NCBI GenBank assembly: GCA_022457155.1
Contig: JAJGOT010000198.1
Location: 345,001 to 409,000 of the forward strand
Origin: Cladopsammia gracilis
Lineage: Eukaryota; Cnidaria; Anthozoa; Scleractinia; Dendrophylliidae
DNA: 64,000 bases
Direction of reading: 5' to 3'
Every line of letters starts with the position of its first letter. The stretch's first letter is position 1. This document shows positions 54,761 to 64,000 of the stretch, one piece after another. The notes under the pieces are model-generated. The model was given only the letters and a program-made list of their open reading frames with translations, was not told where the DNA came from and searched no databases. The position numbers were made by a program, and so were the translations under genes.

Positions 54761-56248
54761 TTGTAATTTCATCCCTTCCAGGGAGTAAAATGCATTTACG
54801 GTTTTCATTTAGGCCGGACGCCGGATGTTTTATAAACGTCCGGTTACTGGGCATATAACTGAGGTTCCTTAACCTTCACCTTAATTACAATGAAAACAAT
54901 TGGCGTGTAAATTGTGGCTTTGAAAGTCCGGTTGTTTTGTCGCGTGATCCACTTGTTGTTATAACAATTGTATACTACTCTTGTATTTGCCATGGCAAGC
55001 TATCATACCCCAATGGTAAATAGTCAAGTCCGGAATAAACTGATTCGATGCTGTGTTTAGTCACAGTTGTTTTCGACAGAATGCGGTACTATCTTATTAG
55101 TTAGCTTTATCTTCTCGTCAATTTAAACAATTTCAGCTTATAATTTCATTTTTCCCATGAATGAATTAGAACAATGGCAACAATTATTGTTTTCTAAACC
55201 AGCCAGAGAAAAATCATGCAATTTACAACGAGAGAGAACTGAGACCTAAAAAGAAAAAAAATAATTTTAACCATACATTTTGAGGTCATATAACTACATT
55301 TTCTTAAAAAGTTGGCAGCTTGGAGTTTGGAGTTATGAGCTTAATTTAAATGCTTCTACAATTCATAATGAATAATGAATAATTAATAATAATAATAATA
55401 AAAATAATAAAATTCCTTTGATATGCTTCGTTAGTTGCTTTGTCAAGATTAACTGATGTGCAAAAAATATTCTATTAAAATTAATTTTTGGCAGTACGTT
55501 ACTTATAGATATATATTACTAATTGGAGGCTTTTGAATTAGAAAACCAGTTTAATACCAGGACTCATCAATGGCAAAGCACTGCTCATTAACTTAAATGG
55601 CTCTCATCCTTGCACTAAAATGTTAAAGCTACCTTGTACAGAGGTTCTCAATGGGGTGCTAAAACTACAGTTTTCAGCCCAATTTGCGGCCATTTTTGAG
55701 GTATCAGTTATTAGCAAAATTTCTCAGCTATTAGTTAATCGAGTTAGTCGAATTCTAACTTCCTTTGCAAACAATTACACAAATGCGTCATTTCTCAGCT
55801 GATATTTTTATGGATGTCATCCACAGACTCAAAAGTTAAAATCATTTTGTGCAGAATTCAGTACCACAGCGTTTGAGTACTCACAACTGGGAATTTCATC
55901 TATCGACTACTGTAAAGCATACCTGAACACTGACCACAGGAATTGCAAGTACTATTGAATAGCTTTCACTGGATTGGTCAAACTTTAATATCGTTTTCAT
56001 CAACAGAATAAAAAGTTAAGGACCACCGTGCGGTAGTGCTATGATAAAACCAAAGAAAAGTAGTACGCTATTTCGAATCATCGTTGGGATTTTCAGTATC
56101 CTAAAACTCTAAACTCTATTAATTTAAAACCACTCGAATACAGGTCTTTGAGCCGTTGGTTTCAAGAACGACTCATAAAATCTTCTGTTCGAATAAATTC
56201 CAGTAAAAGTTGATTTGGGTGAGAAAGATAACTTAACTTATACACCTA
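54761..56248. other. Intergenic DNA with AAT microsatellite and repeat copy
   Basis: (AAT)n at about 55371-55410. Minus-strand dispersed-repeat pieces at 55806-56010 (CCACAGACTCAAAAGTTAAA). No gene is seen. Confidence 0.5.
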
Positions 56249-56400
56249 ATTCAATAAAGGTTGCTTTGGCAGTTGGTCATTGGTAATTGGGCTTTGGCAT
56301 TTGGGCATACGGAACACAATGCAATGCTTCGCTTGAGTGACCGCCAAACAATAGCTTCCCAATGCCCAATTACCAATGACCAAAGCAACCTTTATTGAAT
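56249..56400. mobile_element. 152-bp palindromic MITE
   Basis: ATTCAATAAAGGTTGCTTTG with GGTCATTGGTAATTGGGC is answered by GCCCAATTACCAATGACC and CAAAGCAACCTTTATTGAAT, arms of about 50 bp. Confidence 0.85.
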
Positions 56401-56403
56401 AAG

Positions 56404-56499
56404 GTATATATACACAGCAGTTTCCAAAAATTTTGAACCCCCCCAAAATATATCATTATATCCCTGCTCTCTAACAATGCTTATATCTGGATATAATGA

Positions 56500-56539
<40 letters not shown>

Positions 56540-56572
56540 TTTTGGGGGGGGGTTCAAAATTTTTGCAAACTG

Positions 56573-56590
<18 letters not shown>
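56404..56590. mobile_element. Palindromic element ending in TATATACAGCAGTTT
   Basis: ACAGCAGTTTCCAAAAATTT with TGAACCCCCC pairs with GGGGGGGGTTCA and AAATTTTTGCAAACTGCTGT. An inner ATATATCATTATATCC also pairs with GGATATAATGATATAT. A (TA)n microsatellite has grown inside (56501-56522) and outside (56572-56612). Confidence 0.8.
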
Positions 56591-56612
<22 letters not shown>

Positions 56613-56622
<10 letters not shown>

Positions 56623-57407
56623 TTGTATATTTGTAATTTGTATATTTGTATATTTATATATTTGTAAAGGTCAAGAAACCAACTCCAATTTAAATTAACG
56701 TTTTAATTAGCTCAACGTTTCCGCCGTCTCGGCCTTCCTGAGAAGCGTTATGATGGTTTTACAGGTAATACAACATTAAAGCTTCATATAACGGAAAGCC
56801 CAGTCTTGAACTTGTGCCACTACTAAAATTAATTAAAAAAGGTTATTTCGATCAGTTGTATTAATCCAAGGACCCCGTAAGGAACCCTTCGTTTACTTCC
56901 TGTTTTTCCATATTTGCGGGAAAAGGTTGGCAAACGCCCGCTGCCTAAGGGTTAAAAAAAAAAAAAAATCATTGGCCTTAGTTTGATGCAATCACCCGTC
57001 CACTTTTGGAATTTCATCCCAAAAAACAGCGTTGATCTCCTTGCAAACACCATTTGTTCACAATTGATCCGGTTAATCCAGTCAGTAGTAATACCAAGAC
57101 CCGATCCAGATTTTGTCGCCACCGTGAGGCAAAGGTCGTTTCAATTCGGCGAAATATTGAGGAAAACGTCGCCCACGCGGAAAAAGGCGTTTATCCTGTT
57201 CACAGATAACGGCTACGGCTTTGGAACGAGAGAGAAACAAATTGCATTAAGCGGACTCTGGATTCAACAGTTAAGATATTGAGCATGTAGTTCCTATTTT
57301 GTTTTTTTTTTTTTAAATAATACGAAATACCCTTTAAACTCTGTATTTCACAATCATTTTTATTTCGTGAGGTTTATGCATGTGTCGTTGCGTAACCGTT
57401 AAACAGC
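56613..57407. other. Upstream region of the 57.4-kb exon
   Basis: AT repeats end near 56690. A 99-codon open stretch at 56983-57282 has no recognised domain and is not supported by splice signals. The promoter of the following exon may lie here. Confidence 0.4.
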
Positions 57408-57554
57408 ATGGACAACGCGAAGAAACCGGGTTTGTTCCCCGCTAGCAGCGAATACCTCTCATGTTTATCCTTTACACTTCAACCACCTGTTGCTGCCGTG
57501 GGCTTCTTACCTTTTTACTCAGAACAAGTACACGGCATGTTTAAGGAGATTGTG
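57408..57554 (+). CDS. First coding exon of an unrecognised gene
   Basis: The ATG at 57408 has A at -3 and G at +4, with an in-frame TAA 15 bases upstream, so it is the first start in its frame. The 49 codons begin MDNAKKPGLFPASSEYLS, have balanced composition, and end exactly at a consensus donor (GTG then GTAAGT, phase 0). Base composition is clearly less AT-rich than its surroundings. I do not recognise the product. The remaining exons lie downstream, perhaps beyond the window. Confidence 0.55.
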
Positions 57555-59527
57555 GTAAGTTTGGAATTTTCTTCTTCAAACATTTAGGCGGTTAAGGTAT
57601 AACGACAATATAATAAGTTTGTCGGGCAATTTACCACGTGGGTGTTTAATTCGAAATATCGTGTTTGGTCTTTTCAAGCAGTCAAATGGTAGTATGAATC
57701 GGACGATAAATGCTTCTATAAATTCCAAACAATTAGGATCTTTTTATGACAACCTAAATTCATTAAAAGCTGTAGCTTCCACTAACAAAATGAATTCAGT
57801 TACTTAAGCGTTACACAATCATTCACAAAAAAAGTAAGCAAATCGATATATTTATAGTGGTTATTCAGGTGAAAACAAATACTTGCTTTTTTGTAGGTGT
57901 CGCAATTTAAACATAATTGCCTATACATATATAATATATCAAACTGAATGACGGAATTCCTCCAATGTTTGTCAAAATAACCACTTCTCTTATACCGAAT
58001 TACCATCTTTTCTCAAATTCAGTGTACATTTAAGTTACATATTTCAGTTTTCAACAATTTATTCAGTAAAATGAAATTATACAATTATGCAAAATTGTTC
58101 AAAACAACACATAGCAATTCTGTTTGAAGACATGTTTTAATGTTAACTCTTTACTCCATGCCTGATAAATGTTGCTGCCTATCTGTTAAATGTCTATCTG
58201 CTTCCTCAAGGAATGAATATGGGGACGGGGCGGAGGGGAGAGAGAGTCATCTACCTGCCAGTTAACACATTTTCAAGCTCCTGTTAAAAAAGCGATATAT
58301 TTCTCGGCTGAATATTAGTATTCTGTCCACTTTTAAACCCCATTTATAGGCTCTAATATGTTTGGTTTTTATAGTCAGTGTGTATATTTACATCTTGCAA
58401 TCCAGTCAACTTGAGCTGATGGAGTTTATTACCATGTAATATTATGTAGGAATCAATCACATTGTACAATCTGTTAGTTGTAGGCGAAATTGAAGTAGTT
58501 CTTTTAAATGTGTGACCCTATTTAAGACAACTTCAACAAAGAATGTCAGTCATACTTTTACGAATTAGTGGTTCTATTTTCGTGACACATGGTGACAAGC
58601 AAAGTGACTGAAATGAAACAAAATTTCAAACTGCATGTTTTGCAACAGTCCAATGAACCAGTGTCTTTTTTAGTACCAATTAGTCATCCAAATTTGACAA
58701 TTGTGTCTCTTCCCATTTATTGATCACAACTGACAAGAAGTAATCTAAAATAATTATCTTTCATTATTTAATTGTCCAGTCTATACAATTTATATCGTTC
58801 CCACTCGTACTGGGGTCCACTAAAACGGATAGATCCCAGCAGAGTAGTTTGCTGAAATAGCATAAATTAAACAACATTGATTTCAGATTGTCTTCAATAC
58901 TGAGTCAAACATTGACCCAGTAATGAAGCGTGCAATGGTCTCAACTTTGCAGTTTTTACATGAAATCCTAAAGTACGACCATTGAAACAAGATGGTAATG
59001 TAACGATTTAGTCAATCCAGTGAATGAAATCCTTAAGCCATACCAGATAGAGTGTGAAAATTAAAATGAAAGCTTCGACAGAGCCTTCGAATGATCAGCA
59101 TCTACAATCTGGTAAAACAATGAAATCCCGTCAAGCTTAATCATCAAAGTGGTACTATTTTCAGTGTATGCTTTTATTATACAGGGCAACTGACAGGGTT
59201 GCTTTATTTTATTGTTTCCATATCTCTATATTTTGTCCTCGGCATGTTAATGAATTATAATAAATAATAATAAAATCAATTTGTATTGCGCACGTTACAT
59301 TTGGATATGTTCACACGCGCATTACATTAATGTTTAACTAATTAAAAATCTATATTTACAAGATAAAAATAAACATGATTACAATTTAAAAACATAAACA
59401 AGATACTTTCAAATAAACTAGAAAGTTAAAAGTGCTAGCAATATTATCACAATTAGTATAGTTTGCTAGAGGCGTAACTAGCCGCACACACACCGAGGGT
59501 AAATAAATTTAAGTTATCATTATCATA
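57555..59527. other. Probable intron or intergenic AT-rich DNA
   Basis: No convincing exon. A weak dispersed-repeat copy lies near 58930-59110. A short (AATA)n stretch lies near 59257-59272. Confidence 0.4.
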
Positions 59528-59673
59528 GAGTGATTTTCCACAGACCGTGAAATAGTTAGTACACTATGCTAATATAGGTTAGTAGATCTTATTTCAGTTG
59601 TTTTCTTTTGTGTCTATTTGACTATTATACACTAACTGCTAGAAACTGTTTCACGGTCTGAAGAAAATCACTC
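59528..59673. mobile_element. TA-flanked MITE, copy 2
   Basis: GAGTGATTTTC, CACAGACCGTGAAA and the inverted TTTCACGGTCTG with GAAAATCACTC, flanked by TA. The interior resembles 60613-60753. The ends differ at the GACCGTG/CACGGTC positions, matching between its two arms: a subfamily. Confidence 0.85.
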
Positions 59674-59675
59674 TA

Positions 59676-60612
59676 TTGACATTCGTCTGATAATTACAGT
59701 TCTTCATTAGGCTATATGAACGAAACTTTAGTGTTTGGACACTCAAATAAAGCATTTGAGCCTGAGTGTTGTTTTCGATCCGGTTTAATGGTTACTTTAA
59801 AATACCGAAAATGCCCTGGGCTTATACAACTTCGTAAGAGTGTTTTGGCTGGCATTGTGATCAAGAAGCGTTCCGTTAATTTGGTGCGAACATTTCTCAT
59901 TGAATAATTGCTGTTAAGGAACTGTAGTGTGCTTTATATATGTGGGGGTATAACCGGAATCATATTTTGTTGCCAAACTGATGGGCCTGAAACCGGGTGG
60001 GCTAATATGCGTGGGGCTTATAATCGGCATTTTACGGTAGTTTAGCAATCGAGATCAGTTTTTCTGCGGTTTCTATTGAGCTAATTAGGCGGTTTCGGAA
60101 GGGTTGGTTTAACTATTAATTACAATATTCATCTGCCTTCGCTAGCATCTTATTCAAACTGGAATGTGAACTGACAAATTAAATGGTAGTCGAGTCTTTT
60201 TTGTTGTACATAGCATATACAGTCATTTAAGTAGCTAACAATTGGCATGCAGTAGTTTGTTAACTTAAACGGAATAATAATTGGACGTTTCTAGACAAAC
60301 TTAAAAGCCGGGAGGCTATCAAGCATATCGTATTTTGGCAAACTTGTAGGTCATCTCAATGTGCCTTTAACATGATTATGCTTCACTCATACTTTTAACT
60401 CACAACATCTCTACCTTTCATGCTTAGTGACCTGTCAATCTGAAACTCTACAAGCCGAACTGTCTAAAAATTATCCATAATTGTTTTGCTTATGCGCTAT
60501 GCATACAGATATATTTGTAAAAATTGCAAACAGTAAACAATTCGGCAGGCAAATCGGGGCCGACCTGCTACCGTTCACTAGATTAAATATTAAATCACTC
60601 ACATCAGTGGTA
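59676..60612. other. Unassigned DNA with a partial TIR end
   Basis: A 63-codon open stretch at 59716-59907 has no recognised domain. 59940-60042 ends in GGCATTTTACGGTA and resembles the right end of the 44501-type element. No gene is called. Confidence 0.4.
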
Positions 60613-60753
60613 GAGTGATTTTACTTCATCTGTGAAATAGTTAGTAGAATAGTACGCACTATTAGACTATAATTCCATTGTTTCCTTTTGTTTAATTTGG
60701 ACTATCACACACTAATTGTTAGATAGTGTTTCACAGATGAAGTAAAATCACTC
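60613..60753. mobile_element. 141-bp TA-flanked MITE, copy 3
   Basis: GAGTGATTTTACTTCATCTG and its exact inverted copy at the right, flanked by TA (60611-60612, 60754-60755). Same length as the copy at 39821 and in the opposite orientation judging by the interior. Confidence 0.9.
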
Positions 60754-60825
60754 TACCACGGAATGGCATCATCAGTTGTTACTAAAATATTTGTTTCTAA
60801 GGTCCGCAACTCTACGACATCAGTA

Positions 60826-61225
60826 CCAGAACTATAAATTAAAGCAGTTAATTAACGTGCACATTGCCGCTACAACAGAAGTAATAAAATTACTTGAGAA
60901 ATCGAGAATTCATAGACAATCATTCATGCTTATTGAAATCGGATTTTCTTGAATGTGTTGTTATATGAGGGGTCACTGTTAATTTATTTCCAACCTTTAT
61001 ATTTGTTCCCAATACATTTTTTTAAATATAAAATCCAAGCTTTACTTACATCTTGTGTATATTCAGAACTATAAAAGCAGTTTACATCAGTGCACATACG
61101 TGCAATTTGCTTCGGGGTTTGAAAGACTTCCGATAGACAACATCTCATGCTTCATTTGCTTGAATGCGGCGTTTTTATACGAAGGGTCAATGTTAATTTT
61201 AAATATAAAATCCAAGCTTTATTTT
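60826..61225. repeat. Two-copy direct repeat, ~240-bp offset
   Basis: CAGAACTATAAA, GTGCACAT, TCA(C/A)TGTTAATTT and AATATAAAATCCAAGCTTTA occur in this order twice. Non-coding. Confidence 0.65.
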
Positions 61226-61604
61226 AACATAATATACAAGATGGATTGCTGCGAAAGCACACTGAATAAAGCGACGCATGCTAAAACAAGCACTGAGTAA
61301 AGTCTAGCACAGAGCACATGGTTTAGAGGGTCGGCCAACTTTGGAATTTTTCAGCTTCAAGAACAGAAAGCACCTTTCGCGTTTTAATATTTCCTTTCTA
61401 GATTAATGTAGCCACTAGTGTTAGAAAGTGTCCTCGGCATGACGTTTGAGTTTCCGCTGAAAATGCTATCATTTGAACGCTTTAGACGCATAGAATCAGT
61501 TTAACTTGAGTGTCTGACCTGAGCTATTTGATGTGAGATTGCTACAACTGAACAGTACAAATCCGCTTCGAATTCTTGTTTGTTTTATTTTATGTAATGT
61601 ATAG

Positions 61605-61644
61605 ATCAGTGGAGCTTGTTTCAAAAGCTCTCAACCAAAAGGAC
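61605..61644 (+). CDS. Weak candidate exon downstream of 57408
   Basis: A 40-base open segment between TATGTAATGTATAG and a GTGAGT donor. Phase 0 entry, as left by the 57408 exon, gives ISGACFKSSQPKG and exits in phase 1, which fits the next candidate. Another phase gives SVELVSKALNQKD. Short size makes this speculative. Confidence 0.2.
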
Positions 61645-62391
61645 GTGAGTTTTAGCTAGAGTTAGAAACCGGTATTAAAATGAGCTGTGAAACATGTGTA
61701 AACTTACTACCACTCAGTCGTGATCATTATCAACTGCTCGTGTTTGTCACCATTCTGGTTAGGAAAGTAGTGCAGAAACTTAGAGCTAAATTATCTACAA
61801 TTTATTTCATTGAACATAACTCAGGTTTGTACTGAATTGTGTGTTTTCCTGATTCAAACAGAAACAATAGATTGACAACACTTGCGCAAAAAATCTGAAT
61901 CACTTTTCGACAGAACATGACTCATTCAAGTTCAAAGTACGATCGTTCAGGGACTGAGCAAATGGAAATTGAATGCCGTATGCTCAACCTTTCAAAAGGT
62001 TGGCTTCACGATAACTTTTAGATTAATTGGTTTTGGTGGAAACAGAAATTCGCGATGAAGTCGAGCCCCGCTCACAACTCGTGGTTCAAACTTAATCTTC
62101 TAAGTCTGAATTCAACTGTAGTGATAAATCACTTAACCCTGGTTTTCACTAGCGACGTAAGCATGGAAACATAACAGTGCTAACTAATATCCAGTGAAAA
62201 CGGGGCCGACATAAGCACGAGCCGTAAACGCGAGTAAAGGCATAAAGATCAATCTTTAATATGCAATATGTTAATGTTCGTTTTCACTTGATGAAAATTC
62301 TTATGCTTCCGCTCATGTTTGTGCTTATGCTTATACTTATGTCTCTGGTAAAAACCAGGCTTTAGACAACAGGTTAATTATTAGTTTTCAG

Positions 62392-62459
62392 CTAATGCAT
62401 TCCCCGAAGTCATAATGAAACAACTGCTCAGTGTTCAGCAGGATTTCTCGTGCAGATTA
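62392..62459 (+). CDS. Weak candidate exon downstream of 57408
   Basis: After the acceptor TTATTAGTTTTCAG, the phase-1 frame reads NAFPEVIMKQLLSVQQDF then SCRL, up to a GTAAGT donor. If unspliced it stays open to TAA at 62541-62543. The phase agrees with the candidate at 61605. No domain is recognised. Confidence 0.25.
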
Positions 62460-62543
62460 GTAAGTCTAATGGGTGAGCTGCCATATCTAGCTGAAGGGCG
62501 TTTTATGTTTCAGTGCTGTATGTTTGTTTCTGAACCAATTTAA

Positions 62544-64000
62544 CCGGACAAACTGCATATAATTACGGTACTCAACTATTATTTTCATGTATTTCCACCA
62601 CAATTACTACTCAAATATTATGTAACCTATTTTTATACCCGTAATCAGACCAGAGGAGGTAAAATTTCGCAAGCACTCGAGCCGCCTTTGGCGTGTTTAA
62701 AATACCTCTGTGAAATCAATCAATGCAAACATAACAGTGTTCCACGCATTTCATAATGTCCTTTTCTACCACAAGTTTACTGAACAATATTCTTTACAAA
62801 CAGAAATGGTGTCGACAACAACTGAAGAGAGGTGAAGAGTATAGAAATTCACAAAACCCGACAAAAAGGACAACTCCCTCGACAACGATTATTGTGCAAT
62901 ATGTATATAAAACGCCATTCAGTTTGTACTCACCACTAAACGGATCCATCAATACTCTTCAATACTCCAGGAGGAAGCGTATCAGATGAGTCGAATTCTT
63001 CGTTGTATACATGTATTGAACTGTAAGTGAAACAGTACGACTTCTCGTAAAGCGCCACATCACTAAACTATCGTAGAAAGCAGACGGCGGCCTAAACATA
63101 ATTGAAACGAGATTTTTTAAGTCTGGTAGAGGATCATCTTTGATAATTAAAAAGGTTTTAGCAAAAATTCATTCAAATGGTTTGATCCGGCTTTGCGTTT
63201 CCTTAGTGGTTTACCAGCTAAAATTAGATCTCTTTAGCATGCATGTATTATTAACCACAAGTATTTTAGCAATCGGCAAAATCCCATCCGTTAATAATCA
63301 GTTCAGACTTAGGTACTTAACTTGTCATGCATAGGTTAGAAAAAAAAAAACGTTGCGTGGCAGACGATAACCGGCCGCTTTTACCGCTTTCTCGTTCTCT
63401 AAATCGAGTTACAAAAAAAAATCAACTCCGAATGTTAAAAGGGCATAGCATAATAAATTAGCTTTCTCTGGAAATTTGAACCCGATATATTAGATATTCT
63501 TCGCGCAATCCTGTTTAAAAACCTTGTTATTAAGCGCTTTTGCCACCCAACAATTTTGCAGTACCTTCAAAATCGTGGGTCTCGGAATATTTTGGTCCCG
63601 TCTCGATTCTCGGCGGTTTTTGTGTTGAATCTCGAAGTCTCGTTTCGCAGGTGCTTTTTTCTGTCTCGGAGGCTCGGATTTTTTCCCCAGTAAACTGCAT
63701 ACGGAGAAACACTATATCTACATGTAGAAGAAAAGTCTAATATGAATGTAGGTACTAACGTATCAAGACATGTCGAGAAGACAAGAAACATAGGTATCGG
63801 CATCTCGGCGAGTCTCGGATTTTACTATTCGCTACCCTTTGATATTTTCACTGACATGACATGAAATAAGCCAGGACACTGAACCTTTTTAAGGGATGGT
63901 CTCACGGTAATCTAGCCAGTTGGGTTTTTATTTCGTGGAAAATAAGATAGATTATATTTATTTTTAGAAAACGTGAAGTACTTTAGTGCGAGGATTATGA
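62544..64000. other. Unassigned DNA to window end
   Basis: 63540-63840 contains repeated TCTCGG/TCTCGAAG-type motifs, a degenerate repeat. The open stretches at 62756 and 63140 show no domain. No gene is called. Confidence 0.45.

Noticed and set aside
56983..57282. 99-codon ORF upstream of the 57.4-kb exon
   Set aside because: No recognisable domain, no splice signals, and it is separated by stops from the better-supported ATG exon.

Overview
This looks like about 64 kb of an anthozoan cnidarian nuclear genome, most likely a stony coral. That is an inference. The supporting signs are AT-rich DNA, small exons with GT-AG introns, metazoan gene families, and dense Penelope-like elements, MITEs and a tRNA-type SINE of kinds I associate with corals. 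No prokaryotic features, CRISPR array, rRNA gene or functional tRNA gene is visible.

Three protein genes are recognisable. (1) A CYP4-clan cytochrome P450 runs on the + strand from 5193 to 16454. Thirteen exons join in frame and include the helix C, helix I, helix K and haem-loop motifs. The N-terminal membrane-anchor exon is not found, and intron 3 begins with AT instead of GT. (2) A class A, melatonin-receptor-like GPCR lies on the - strand at 26035-26991 as a single uninterrupted ORF. Its extracellular N-terminus is unusually short and a possible lost reading frame lies just upstream. (3) A TMEM151-family membrane protein lies on the + strand, with exons at 35494-35915 and 41199-41577 and possibly an alternative last exon at 41905-41946. 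A fourth gene probably starts at 57408: a 49-codon ATG exon in a good Kozak context with a perfect donor. Its product is not recognised, and two further candidate exons are weak.

The rest is mostly repeats, often nested. 1-5.2 kb: MITEs, two decayed Penelope GIY-YIG fragments, and a SINE split by two related MITEs. P450 introns: an element of about 1.2 kb holding two smaller MITEs between two tetranucleotide tracts, plus satellite monomers. 16.5-22 kb: a G-run-ended element and a nested element carrying a tRNA-like module. 22-25.3 kb: a tandem duplication with a unit of about 1.4 kb. 29.8 kb: a Penelope 3-prime end in inverted form. 31-34.6 kb: three TIR elements in a row, one flanked by an exact 8-bp duplication. 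TMEM151 intron (36-41 kb): two complementary triplet-repeat arrays. 42-43.1 kb: a nearly perfect 537-bp inverted dimer of a Penelope endonuclease end, with a 12-bp target duplication just upstream of an AATAAA. 44.5-50.7 kb: adjacent MITEs, including PIF/Harbinger-like (TTA) and piggyBac-like (TTAA) insertions. 52.7-54.7 kb: a 106-bp satellite with a 529-bp higher-order period. 56-61 kb: palindromic MITEs and TA-flanked 141-146-bp MITEs.

The genes do not form a functional cluster; they are ordinary metazoan neighbours separated by transposon-rich DNA. Percent identities, element names and expression could not be computed here. All calls come from reading the sequence and from family knowledge.
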